Shown here piece after piece: positions 42,148-51,256 of a stretch of 64,000 bases of DNA (the first letter of the stretch is position 1; each line of letters begins with the position of its first letter). The position numbers and the translations under genes are program-made. This DNA is from Bdellovibrio sp. ZAP7. Its GTDB lineage: Bacteria; Bdellovibrionota; UBA1018; CAIMNF01. Below the pieces are notes generated by a model. That model did no database searches, was not told where the DNA came from, and was given only the letters and a program-made list of their open reading frames with translations. The stretch covers positions 1 to 64,000 of the forward strand of contig CAMCGZ010000004.1 of assembly GCA_945874535.1 (NCBI GenBank). Reading direction: 5' to 3'.

Positions 42148-43442
42148 TCGGCATTCGCCTCGGGATCACTACTCTTTTTCTGGTAGCGATTGGTGATTCG
42201 GTCGAACAGACTGATGTCCTTCGACTCGAGAATGCGCTCGTCAGACATCGCCTCGAGCCTCCGGAATACCAGGGCCTTCGGGTCAGATTTTTGCTTTTGA
42301 GGCTGGGGATTTATCTGTCCCATCATATTTTTCAGCATCGAGTTGAAGTCGGCCATGGCGTCCTTCTTCGCCCCTTTTGGAGCCGCTTTTGATGCATATT
42401 TACTGGCATATTCCGGGTTTTTGGCGAGATCTTCTTTTGCTTTTTCCAAGGCAGAGGTCAGCGTGCCTCCAAGTTCTTTGAAACCAATTCCGTTGGCCAC
42501 ATAGGGCCCGACAGATGCCGGGCTTCCGTCCCCGCGGTATTCTTTGACGAAATCACCAACGGGTTTGCCGAGCATCTTTTTGAATCCGTTCATAATGCCT
42601 TTGTCTGAGATCATGGCTGAGAGAGTGGGGTCCTGTACGGTTTCATTGATACAGCTCAGATATGCATCTCCTGGGACCGAAGAGCATTCACTCGAACCTT
42701 GGATTCCTGCTGTTTGCTGCATTCCCGCCTGCTCTTGATTTACTTTTGGAGGCGTGAATCCGCCGGCAATCGAGGTTGCGCTCACATTGTTCCTGATGGA
42801 CTCTGCAACATCGAGGTTCTTCTTGATCCCTTGCGACGCGGCCTGCATCCCGAAGCCGGATAGCACCGCATTCATCGTTGACAGTCCGAAGGCCACCCAA
42901 CAACCAGCCTTGTCCAATGCTTTTTTAGCGCCTTCTCCGAAAAGTCCGACGATCATTCCACCGAAAGACTGAATGGAGCTTCCGATCGGTTTCACGCTAT
43001 TCACCCAGTGATCAGCATTGGTCGCGACTGATTTTGCGAATCCCATGTCGAGCCCCATGGTGAGGATGCCCAAGACTGTGCTGATGCCCATGCAGACCGA
43101 GTTGATATCGGCTCCGACGAATTTTCCTAGGCTATCGAGAATGGCGAGAACCAGGAACGTTATAGCAACCAGAGAAAATATGATGGTCTTGGCGGCTTCC
43201 AGATCATACATGGTACGGCCGTTTTTTGCGTTGGTGCACGCCGCGGAGGCCTGGGTACCCCCAAGAGTCGGATCAGCCCGCATCTGCTCTTCAGACGCAG
43301 CCAGGACCGGCTTGCAGACCTTGTCGTAGCGATCGCTCTCCGGATACCAAGCCTGTGCTGGCGTGGCGAGTAGTGGATTTAGAGTCAATGCCTGAATCAG
43401 CATGGCTGATACCAACACGCGGACAGTTCGAGTGAGTTTCAT
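42129..43442 (-). CDS. Exported membrane-linked protein with a C-terminal RYQKKS motif, unknown family
   Basis: A 437-residue protein with a signal peptide (about residues 1-31, ending ATPAQA), then a hydrophobic region near 80-130 with two or three likely membrane helices, an Ala/Gly-rich amphipathic part (about 140-200) and a charged C-terminus. The last stretch reads LFDRITNRYQKKS, closely matching the end of the neighbouring 718-residue protein. The ATG at 43442 follows AGGGGGA; the longer frame is rejected. It lies 45 bases after that gene, in the same direction, and is probably co-transcribed. No known domain. A role in the envelope is inferred. Confidence 0.78.
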   Translation of the reverse strand: MKLTRTVRVLVSAMLIQALTLNPLLATPAQAWYPESDRYDKVCKPVLAASEEQMRADPTLGGTQASAACTNAKNGRTMYDLEAAKTIIFSLVAITFLVLAILDSLGKFVGADINSVCMGISTVLGILTMGLDMGFAKSVATNADHWVNSVKPIGSSIQSFGGMIVGLFGEGAKKALDKAGCWVAFGLSTMNAVLSGFGMQAASQGIKKNLDVAESIRNNVSATSIAGGFTPPKVNQEQAGMQQTAGIQGSSECSSVPGDAYLSCINETVQDPTLSAMISDKGIMNGFKKMLGKPVGDFVKEYRGDGSPASVGPYVANGIGFKELGGTLTSALEKAKEDLAKNPEYASKYASKAAPKGAKKDAMADFNSMLKNMMGQINPQPQKQKSDPKALVFRRLEAMSDERILESKDISLFDRITNRYQKKSSDPEANAEAPSQK

Positions 43443-43487
43443 CGTTTCCCCCTGTGAATGTAACTCAACGGACACTAAGCATAGTCC

Positions 43488-45644
43488 TCAGAAGACCGAG
43501 CCTTCTGCCGACTTTTTCTGATAGCGCTTGCTGATCTCTTCGAAGATGTTCTTGTTCCGGCCGATGACAGCTGTTTGGTTAGAGGCAGGGGAGCGGTCTC
43601 CGAACTGAAGTTCTCCAGGACCTTTCTTCTTTTCGGGTTCAGCTCCCGGCAGGAACTTTTTCAGAAGATCGGCAAACCCGGTATCGACCCCGGCTTTACC
43701 CGCACCACCGGCATTTCTGGACTTGTACCCGGCACCTCCTGCAACGGGTGCGTAAGATCCCGCTTTGGTCACTGCTACTGGGCCCTGAGCACCAGCTTCC
43801 ATGGCACTCTTGTCAGCAGAGGTTCCTCCGGCCATGCCCGGTCCGGCGCCACCACCGCCACCGCCGCCTTGATCTTTCGACTCGATGAAAGCTCCAGCTG
43901 GTGGGCCTTCAGGCACCAGGTTCGGGTCATTCGGATTGATGTTCGAGTTCTGGGCAAGGTCATCTTTCTTGCCTTCTTCTTCGGTGGTGACTGCGCTTTG
44001 TATCGGACTCAGAGCGTTCACGCCATCTTGTCCGCCGCCCTGGGTGATCCCGCCGCCCATGGCAAATCCGTATTGCTGGGCGTTTCCGGCCATCTGAGCC
44101 TCGATTGCATTGATGGCAGCGGCCTGCTGGAATTTCTGGACTCCTTGCATGATCATCCCCCCTGCAGCCACACCTTGGGCCACACCCGCATTGGTCTGGC
44201 TTTTGTTTTCTTCTCTTTTGTTTTTCGACACATTGCTCATCCTGGCGTTGTAGTTGTCATCTTCGGCTTTGAGATCGGTCTCTTTTTTGGCGAGAACTTT
44301 GGTTTTCTCGTCTTCCAGTTTGTCAATCACACTTTTGTTGTCCATCAAACATTTGTTGTCCTGCCCGCAATCTTTGTAGGCTTTGTTGGCCGCACTGATT
44401 TTCCCATCCAACTCACCGATTTTAAGATTGGACTTGGTTTCGATCTCAGTTTTATTTTTCGACAAATCATAAGAGAGCTCGTCTTTGGCCGCGCTGGCAG
44501 TTTCAGTGACATTGCTCATTGAACGAAAGTGTTCCTCGGCACGGAAGGCCTGGAAAGCCCCCAGAGCCATATCCAGGATCCCGCCGGTGTTCAGGGCTTT
44601 TTTCGCGTCTTCCGCAGTTTCGCGGCGAGCTGCGTTGATCTGTTCGAGATTGGTATTCATCGAACCTTGCTGGCGGAGTGAGGCCTCGCGATCCTGAGCG
44701 GCCATTTGAACTTTTTGTCCAGCGACTGCATCAGTAGAAGTCGAGACTTGGGTCGAGGTCATGGAGATCGCTTGTGAAGTCGCTACGTCCTCACCTCCGT
44801 AATTCCCGCCGTAGGCCCCGTCGTGCTCTTTTTTAATGTCATCCACGCCTCCGGCGGCGTCGTTGTCTTTTCTTGCTTTCCGTTCTGCTTTGCGGGCAGC
44901 CCTCAGAGCTTTTCTGTCTTCATCGACTTGGTCTTTTGCAGCTTGAAGTTTGCCTTCCCGGACACCGATGTCACCATCCAACTGTTGTTGACGATCAGCC
45001 ACACCACTATTGGTCTCGCCTTCCTTGTCGAGGAGTCTTTTGTTGTCCTTCTCATCGTTCAAAGTTTTTCTTTCTGCTTTTCGAGCATCGCGGCTCGCCT
45101 CAAGCTTTTTTTGCTGGTCTACGACTGCTTTTTCTTTAGCTTTGTAATCTTTCTGGATTTGGGCTCGTTCGTTTTTTGAGGCTTTTCCGGCATTGATGCT
45201 GGCTTGATCCAAGGCATTCTCAGAATCAGGACCAACCCCTTTGGCTTCCGAGGCTCCTACTAGGCTGGTGTCACTGCCTTCGCTTGAGGCATTGGGGGCG
45301 GGTGAGGGTGACGCCGTAGGCGAGGACAAAGAGGCCTGTCGTTTATTGTAGCTGTCTTGTTGAGACTTGCGATCGCTGTACTTGTATTTCTTTGGGGCAG
45401 AAGACTGACTTCCACATTCGGGACTTGATTTCCAGGTCCCACCTTTATCGAAGCAGGTGCTCAAAAATTCGGACTCTTTCATGGGCGTGGTGTGATATCC
45501 CGGATCACACTTTCCATTACTGTCTGCCGGCTTGGTGTCACGGATCCCGATACAGATCAATTGGTCTGGATTGAAGGGGGTGTAGGCCCATGAAGACGCG
45601 GAAAGTGTGCCGAGCAAAAGAAGTGCAACATTGAAACGAACCAT
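43488..45644 (-). CDS. Large exported coiled-coil protein with a C-terminal RYQKKS motif, unknown family
   Basis: A 718-residue protein with a signal peptide (MVRFNVALLLLGTLSASSWA). A small Cys-containing N-terminal module (four Cys before residue 80) is followed by a Ser/Lys-rich linker, a strongly charged Lys/Glu/Asp/Arg coiled coil (about 150-265), a second helical region, and a Gly-rich low-complexity stretch (GGGGGG). Its C-terminus reads IFEEISKRYQKKS. A good binding site (GGGGGA) precedes the ATG. It looks like a filament, scaffold or secreted structural protein. It shares the tail motif with the next gene, so a common export or anchoring step is plausible. Confidence 0.8.
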   Translation of the reverse strand: MVRFNVALLLLGTLSASSWAYTPFNPDQLICIGIRDTKPADSNGKCDPGYHTTPMKESEFLSTCFDKGGTWKSSPECGSQSSAPKKYKYSDRKSQQDSYNKRQASLSSPTASPSPAPNASSEGSDTSLVGASEAKGVGPDSENALDQASINAGKASKNERAQIQKDYKAKEKAVVDQQKKLEASRDARKAERKTLNDEKDNKRLLDKEGETNSGVADRQQQLDGDIGVREGKLQAAKDQVDEDRKALRAARKAERKARKDNDAAGGVDDIKKEHDGAYGGNYGGEDVATSQAISMTSTQVSTSTDAVAGQKVQMAAQDREASLRQQGSMNTNLEQINAARRETAEDAKKALNTGGILDMALGAFQAFRAEEHFRSMSNVTETASAAKDELSYDLSKNKTEIETKSNLKIGELDGKISAANKAYKDCGQDNKCLMDNKSVIDKLEDEKTKVLAKKETDLKAEDDNYNARMSNVSKNKREENKSQTNAGVAQGVAAGGMIMQGVQKFQQAAAINAIEAQMAGNAQQYGFAMGGGITQGGGQDGVNALSPIQSAVTTEEEGKKDDLAQNSNINPNDPNLVPEGPPAGAFIESKDQGGGGGGGAGPGMAGGTSADKSAMEAGAQGPVAVTKAGSYAPVAGGAGYKSRNAGGAGKAGVDTGFADLLKKFLPGAEPEKKKGPGELQFGDRSPASNQTAVIGRNKNIFEEISKRYQKKSAEGSVF

Positions 45645-45810
45645 AGATCCCCCTATTGATGAGTTTATCCTGACACATCTGGTAAATCCAAACTATTTTT
45701 GTCGGATAATTAGATGTGCGACAGGAACACTACCTTTAGACCTTAATCTGTTCGGCATAACGAGACCGGTTCTTGAGGCCAGGTGGAAGAAATTATCCTA
45801 TTAATTCCGG

Positions 45811-47151
45811 CTACTTACGAAAGGCCCAGACGTGATTCTGGCTGAAGAGGTAGAGCCAGTCCCCGAGGAACCAGAGGTCGGTCAGGGGTTCTGAGGTCTG
45901 GGCTCCGGCCAAGTGGTGCCCCTGGCGAAGGTCGCGGAAGGCCACTCCGGGGAGCTCGTTGGGCTCAGAGACGGAGAGGGCCAGAATCAGGTGGTCTGGA
46001 GAAACCCGCACAAAGCGATCGCTAAAATCGGAAAGCGAATGCTGCCAGAGGAGGGTGTTTGCGCTCCACTGGCGGACTTCCAGTCGCCCATTGTCCACGA
46101 GGTTCAGGTAGCTCTCCCGATCGAGAGGATTCAGTCTTAGGACCTTGCTCGGAGAGGTGAAAGTCCAAAGTTTCTCGAAGGTGAGGGGGTTCAGAGCCAC
46201 CCAGTCTTTGGGTCCGGTTCGAATCAGAATTGCCGGCGAAGAGGTGTCGGAAACCAGCTCGGCGGATTCGGGATAAGAATGCTGGATCTTTTTCAGGGTC
46301 CGACCGGAATGCGAATCGAGGACCTGCCACCAGCCCTTGCGGTTGGCAACCTCGGGTTCAAAGACGGCCAAATGACCGTTCATCGGCAAGGGCCGGGCTT
46401 TCGAGTAGAGTTCGGGGCGCTTCCACAAAACCTCACCCGAGCGGGCCTTCAAACTCCATACGCCCTGGCTTCCCGTACTGACGACGATTGCCTGGCTTTC
46501 GGAATCGTAAGCCAATTGGCCTTCGCGGCAATTCGGGATATTCCTTTGCCAGAGCAGGGAAGGGTTTTGCAAATCAATTGATGAGATCCGGAATGAATCG
46601 AGCGAGGTTCTGTCCAGAATGAACAGACGGTTCTGAGTCTCGACCGTTCCGAGGATGCGATGGGTGTGGAGACGGATGCTCCAATGATTGTATCCGGAGT
46701 ACGCGTCAAATCCGTGAATATTGCCCGAACGGTCACGGAGAACCAGGTGTCTGGCTTCGGCGGTGAGCACCCGATCAAACTCGAAGGGCAGCCTGAGTTT
46801 GTATTTGAAGCGAAATGGCAACTTGCGGGTCAATGCGATTTCATCAGACGGGAGTTCAGTCTCGGGATTGCCGACCGGCTCAATCCATTCTGTGCGCGCG
46901 AGTGAGTCCATCGCAACCAGGCGGGATTGACCCGGGTGCAAGCGGCTGGTGAAAAACGGCACCGACCAACTGAGTGCCCCGAGTACGAGCGAGCTCCAGG
47001 TGATGCCGATCAGCGCCTTCCGGTACCGTCTGATCCCGGGCGACCGGAATGCGGTCAGGGTGATGGCGCACGAAACCGATAGGAGAAAAAAACTCCAAGA
47101 CAGAATCGAAAAAAACGAGATCCGGTTCAGGAACTCGATCAGTAGAACCAT
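45811..47151 (-). CDS. Membrane-anchored PQQ-type beta-propeller protein
   Basis: A 446-residue protein with two N-terminal membrane helices (about 10-32 and 42-66), followed by a beta-propeller of repeating strands of the PQQ/BamB-like type (for example GNIHGFDAYSGYNHWS, GVWSLKARSGEVLWKR and WVALNPLTFEKLWTF). Residues for binding PQQ are not evident, so it is probably a protein-interaction scaffold. It lies nine bases after the gene at 47161 and 166 bases before the large secreted protein gene, all in the same direction. It may serve the secretion or assembly of those proteins. The function is not known. Confidence 0.75.
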   Translation of the reverse strand: MVLLIEFLNRISFFSILSWSFFLLSVSCAITLTAFRSPGIRRYRKALIGITWSSLVLGALSWSVPFFTSRLHPGQSRLVAMDSLARTEWIEPVGNPETELPSDEIALTRKLPFRFKYKLRLPFEFDRVLTAEARHLVLRDRSGNIHGFDAYSGYNHWSIRLHTHRILGTVETQNRLFILDRTSLDSFRISSIDLQNPSLLWQRNIPNCREGQLAYDSESQAIVVSTGSQGVWSLKARSGEVLWKRPELYSKARPLPMNGHLAVFEPEVANRKGWWQVLDSHSGRTLKKIQHSYPESAELVSDTSSPAILIRTGPKDWVALNPLTFEKLWTFTSPSKVLRLNPLDRESYLNLVDNGRLEVRQWSANTLLWQHSLSDFSDRFVRVSPDHLILALSVSEPNELPGVAFRDLRQGHHLAGAQTSEPLTDLWFLGDWLYLFSQNHVWAFRK

Positions 47152-47160
47152 GGCGCTACT

Positions 47161-48321
47161 TTAGGCGATTTTCTTGGTTTCAGCCAACTTCTTTTCAATC
47201 GAGGAAAGGAGTCTTCTGACGTTGGAGATCTGGTGTTCGACGATGAAGCGTTCTTCCTGGCTGGATTCACCGAGCCTGCAGTGAAGGGCATTCAATTGAT
47301 CCACCAGGATCAAGAACTGGTCCGGAAGGTTCCGTTCTTGGGCGTTCAGTACCGGAATCCGGTTCTCGAAGCCCTCTTCCTCTGAATTGCTGGTCAAGTA
47401 GCGTGTCTTTTGGGGTTCGATCCAAATTCCCCGGACTTCTCCCGGATGGTGCATCGAGGGAGCCTCGGCTGTGAAGAACAAGGTGATTTCAAGGGTGTGA
47501 TTTTCTGGAAACTGGTGGATCCGCAAAAAATCTGAATGTTCGGATAGAACCTGAAATAGCGGATGCTTTTTTCCGGATGCGGGCCAGGTGTGCTCCATCA
47601 GGTGCTTCAAGGTCAGCGTTCTGTCCTGGAAGGTGAACTTGAGAGCGATGCGGTGGTCGTGTTCCGCCAACTCGAGAGTGGCGCAGGAGTCGAGTTCGCG
47701 ATTTCTCGACTTTCCTTTAAAGCACATGAGCCAAAGAGCTGTCAAAACGAAGCGGATCGAGCCTACTCGGTCTTCCCATCTGCGAGCACGCAAGAGAGGG
47801 AGACTCATCACGGAATCGAGGCAGTGGGTTCCGCTCCGGTCATGCTCATACCATTCCTGGTGATAGATTTGATTCTGCTGAGGAACGATGCCGGAAAAGC
47901 CGGTTTTCTGATCCGGGTAAACCAGTGCTGTAATCAACGTAACGATCTCGCTTTCCGTCATGCGGAAGAAATCGAGCAGGATCATCCGGTGAAAGTTCGG
48001 AAGCGTGTTCAAATCGAAAGGAAGAAGCGTATCGGCAAAATAACCGGCTACCGTGACGCCTTCGAGCCGGAGGGCTCCGAAGTGGGCGTCGAGCTGTTTC
48101 CAATCGAGATAGAGATGCCAAGGCAAAAGGATCAGTGAGTATTGACCCTGGCCGGCCTTTTGAAGGAGCGATTGGACCCCGTCTTTTGGAGAGAAAACCT
48201 CCAGGTTGCACTGAATCCGCAATAAACTGATGAACTTGGTGAACTGGGCCTTACGCACATGGGGAAGCCGTTCATCCATGACAAAAGCGATGCGAGCCTG
48301 CTGAATCGGACCCCGTTTCAT
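47161..48321 (-). CDS. Protein of unknown function upstream of the propeller gene
   Basis: A 386-residue protein without signal peptide or membrane segments, so probably cytoplasmic. The first 130 residues (RIAFVMDE near the start, then LILLPWHLYLDWK) could be a receiver-like or Rossmann-like alpha/beta fold, but no phospho-site or nucleotide loop is clear. The middle part contains LDSCATLELAEHDHRIALKF, which recalls a degenerate GHKL-like or beta-sheet domain. The C-terminus ends in a helix rich in Lys and Glu. It is the first gene in the operon with the propeller protein and diverges from the helicase-nuclease gene (41-base gap). Confidence 0.7.
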   Translation of the reverse strand: MKRGPIQQARIAFVMDERLPHVRKAQFTKFISLLRIQCNLEVFSPKDGVQSLLQKAGQGQYSLILLPWHLYLDWKQLDAHFGALRLEGVTVAGYFADTLLPFDLNTLPNFHRMILLDFFRMTESEIVTLITALVYPDQKTGFSGIVPQQNQIYHQEWYEHDRSGTHCLDSVMSLPLLRARRWEDRVGSIRFVLTALWLMCFKGKSRNRELDSCATLELAEHDHRIALKFTFQDRTLTLKHLMEHTWPASGKKHPLFQVLSEHSDFLRIHQFPENHTLEITLFFTAEAPSMHHPGEVRGIWIEPQKTRYLTSNSEEEGFENRIPVLNAQERNLPDQFLILVDQLNALHCRLGESSQEERFIVEHQISNVRRLLSSIEKKLAETKKIA

Positions 48322-48362
48322 ATCTCTTTTCTTATCGTCAAAAATACGACAAACTTGACCCC

Positions 48363-51203
48363 GTGAACGAGAAACAAGCGAAAATCGTTGAATCTCAGGG
48401 ACTTGGCCAGGCTGTGGTGGCGGGGGCCGGGTGTGGGAAAACCACCACCCTGGTCGCCAAGTGCAAAGCCCTCATGGCCCGGAATCCCGAGGCCCGATTC
48501 TGTGCGGTTTCTTTTACGGAGAAATCCGTCCGGGATCTGAGGGAGGCCCTGACCCAAGGCCTGCCCGGAGGGGAGTTGTCCGCTCATTGGGTGAAGACCA
48601 TCCATGGACTCTGCTCCTCGATCCTGAGGGAGTTTCCTTCGCAGTCCGGGCTTCAGGGGGGCGAGCGGATCCTGCTTGAGGACGAGTCTGCCCGTTATTG
48701 GGAGCGAAGTCTGGCTGTCCTTTGGACCTCCACCGACAATTTCGAGATCTCGGAGGCATTGGACCGTTTGCTCGGTGTTTATTCCCGAAGCACACTGGAA
48801 GATCTTCTGAAAAAACTCCGATCCCTCGAGTCCTTTGGGGTCGAACAATTCATCACCCGTTCTTTCGACCGTCCTGAAGTTCGCGACCTTTGGAATGTTT
48901 TCAGCTCGGTCAATCTCCGTTACCGTCATTCCAAGAACCGGGAAGGGGTGTTGGATTTTAATGATCTCGAGACCCGCGCTCGGAAGGCTTTGGAGTTTCC
49001 GGAAGTGAGGAGTCATTACCAGGGTCGATTCGATTTGGTGCTCGTGGATGAATTTCAGGATACCAATCCGATTCAGGGAGAGATTCTCGAGCGTTTTGTC
49101 CGACCGGACTATTCGAACCTGACCATTGTCGGGGATCCGAAACAATCCATTTACCGGTTCAGAGATGCGGATGTCAGTGTGTTCCAGGACCTGGTGAAAA
49201 AGCTTCCCGAGCTTCATTTGCTCGATATCAATTACCGGTCGAGGCCTTCCATCATCCGTTTTGTGAACGAAGTCTGTGCACCAGTGTTCGAGCTGAGTGA
49301 TCTCCCCTACGAGCCACTCAGTGCCGGGAGGGACCAGGGCGGTGCGGAGCAGGCTGTGATTCGGGTGGAGTGGGAAACCGAGGACGATCTGGCCCGGTTC
49401 TTTCTTTCACAGCGGATGGCTGGGGTCGATTTTTCGGAATTTACCGTACTGGTCCGTTCTCTCAGGAAAGAGAAAACCCGGAATTTCCTGGCGGCATTGG
49501 AAAAACACCGGATCCCTTTTTTACTCGGAAGCGGCGGACGGTTTTATGAGGATCCCCGGGTCAAGGAGTTGGTGGCTTTTTTGAAGGGCTGGCTCTCTCC
49601 GGGAAATCTGCTTTCTCAGGCTACGGCTCTCCGGAGTCCGTGGATCGGCATTCCGGACGCGACCTTGCACCAGTGGGCTGCAACACGGGGAGACAGCGGT
49701 TATCTGGATCGCTTTTTCCGGGAGTCCGATCATCCCGTGGCAGTGGCGCTTCGGGAGGGATACCTCGGACCGGATCGGATTTCGAGGTTCCGTCCCGGGA
49801 TGATCCTCGCACGCTTGCTCGAGCTCGAAACTTTGGATGAGCAAATGGTCCAACCGCTGTGCTCTTTGTGGCACAAGTGCGAGGAGCTCAGTCGACAGGG
49901 GCGACGGTTTCATGAAATCGTCCAGACACTCGCTCAAGCGGTCGAGGATTCGAAGATCGAGCGTGAGGTCCCTGCTCCGGCAGAGAAGGGCATGCTCCGG
50001 ATCATGACGGTTCATGGTTCGAAGGGACTTCAATTCCCGAGAGTGGTTTTGCTCGATTTTGATGGCGAGTACCGTGGTGGTGGCTCAGCGGATCTGATCT
50101 GGGACCGGAACCGCGGGGTGCATCTCTTCGAACGGGACGAGGACGGGCAGCGCCTGAAAGACGGAAGCTCGAATGAGTTCTGGTCCGGAATCGAAAAACA
50201 GGCAGCCGTGGCGGAAAGCAAACGTGTGTTTTATGTGGCGCTGACCCGGCCTCAGGAACAATTGATTCTGGGATGGAAAAAAGAGGTGAAGGTCCGGAAG
50301 GCAGCCGAACATCCCGACTATCGTCCCGGTCTCACCGACAATTGGCGGGAGTGGGTGGAGACGGTGGCGTTGCCTCCACTTTGGGAGCCGGTCGAATCGG
50401 CACTGGAGGAGGTATCCCGGCCAGAAGTCGGTCCGTACGTGCCGGTCCGGATCCGGGATTTCGATCCCCGCCCTTATCGTGCCCGTCATTCTCCGAGTGA
50501 GTGGTTGGTGCTTTCGCAGTGTCCGCTTCGCTACCGCTGGAAGTTCTGGGACGGACTGGATGATGCCGAGGCAGAGCAAAAGATTCTGCCCGACTCTGAG
50601 GTTTCTGGCGCTCCTGAGGCTTCTGAAGTCGCCGAGCAAGGAAAGCGGATTCACTCTCTGCTGGAACACGAGGACTGGGAGGGACTCCGGCGGGAATTCG
50701 GTTCTGCAGAGATCGCCGATCGTACTATCCGGGAGCTTGAAAAAGCCCTCGGCCGGACTGATGACGGTATCGAAGTCTATCCGGAGCTCGGATTCGAAGT
50801 TCCACTCTCGGCACGTGAAGGCTTGGTCGGGATGATGGACCGCTTGGAAGTGGATCGCGCCCGGAAAACGCTTCGTGTGGTCGATTACAAATTCACGGCC
50901 CGCCCTAAATCGGCCCAGGCCTTGATCGATCAGTACAGTCTTCAGATCCGGCTCTATGCCTGGGCGGCCTCCCATTTGGTGGAATTCATCCCGGAACGCC
51001 TGGAAGGGGCCATCGCCCATTTCAGCCGTCAGGAGGGTCTTCAGTGGATTCCTTTACCCGGGATGAATCGGGAAACGCTTGAGGTCGAGGTTCAGGATTG
51101 GTTCCAGAGATCCAGGATTGACAGCATGCAGCCATCACCCGGAGACCATTGTCGCTTCTGTGAGTTCAGGGAGCGATGTCCTGTGAAACCAGGGCAGTCT
51201 TGA
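48363..51203 (+). CDS. UvrD/Rep-type helicase fused to an iron-sulphur PD-(D/E)XK nuclease (AddA/RecB-like)
   Basis: A 946-residue DNA helicase-nuclease starting at GTG 48363. Helicase motifs: Q-motif near NEKQAKIVES, Walker A AGAGCGKTT, DEFQDTNPIQ (motif II), GDPKQSIYRFRDAD (motif III), and VHGSKGLQFPRVVLLDFDG with VALTRPQEQL (motifs V and VI). The C-terminal nuclease has GKRIHSLLE, GMMDRLEV, VVDYKF and a Q-x-x-x-Y helix. It is enclosed by four Cys (C720, C930, C933, C939) in the AddB/Cas4-type iron-sulphur pattern. No AddB partner is next to it. Likely role: double-strand-break processing. It is followed by topoisomerase VI. Confidence 0.88.
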   Translation: MNEKQAKIVESQGLGQAVVAGAGCGKTTTLVAKCKALMARNPEARFCAVSFTEKSVRDLREALTQGLPGGELSAHWVKTIHGLCSSILREFPSQSGLQGGERILLEDESARYWERSLAVLWTSTDNFEISEALDRLLGVYSRSTLEDLLKKLRSLESFGVEQFITRSFDRPEVRDLWNVFSSVNLRYRHSKNREGVLDFNDLETRARKALEFPEVRSHYQGRFDLVLVDEFQDTNPIQGEILERFVRPDYSNLTIVGDPKQSIYRFRDADVSVFQDLVKKLPELHLLDINYRSRPSIIRFVNEVCAPVFELSDLPYEPLSAGRDQGGAEQAVIRVEWETEDDLARFFLSQRMAGVDFSEFTVLVRSLRKEKTRNFLAALEKHRIPFLLGSGGRFYEDPRVKELVAFLKGWLSPGNLLSQATALRSPWIGIPDATLHQWAATRGDSGYLDRFFRESDHPVAVALREGYLGPDRISRFRPGMILARLLELETLDEQMVQPLCSLWHKCEELSRQGRRFHEIVQTLAQAVEDSKIEREVPAPAEKGMLRIMTVHGSKGLQFPRVVLLDFDGEYRGGGSADLIWDRNRGVHLFERDEDGQRLKDGSSNEFWSGIEKQAAVAESKRVFYVALTRPQEQLILGWKKEVKVRKAAEHPDYRPGLTDNWREWVETVALPPLWEPVESALEEVSRPEVGPYVPVRIRDFDPRPYRARHSPSEWLVLSQCPLRYRWKFWDGLDDAEAEQKILPDSEVSGAPEASEVAEQGKRIHSLLEHEDWEGLRREFGSAEIADRTIRELEKALGRTDDGIEVYPELGFEVPLSAREGLVGMMDRLEVDRARKTLRVVDYKFTARPKSAQALIDQYSLQIRLYAWAASHLVEFIPERLEGAIAHFSRQEGLQWIPLPGMNRETLEVEVQDWFQRSRIDSMQPSPGDHCRFCEFRERCPVKPGQS

Positions 51204-51207
51204 CGCA

Positions 51208-51236
51208 CCCCCGCATTGACGGGGGCTCCGGATTTT
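51208..51236 (+). terminator. Hairpin between the helicase-nuclease gene and topo VI B
   Basis: CCCCCG (51208-51213) and CGGGGG (51220-51225) form a 6-bp GC stem with a 6-base loop, followed within ten bases by a short TTTT. It is a moderate candidate for an intrinsic terminator ending the helicase transcript. Confidence 0.42.
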
Positions 51237-51256
51237 GATTCACTGTGGGGACACCT

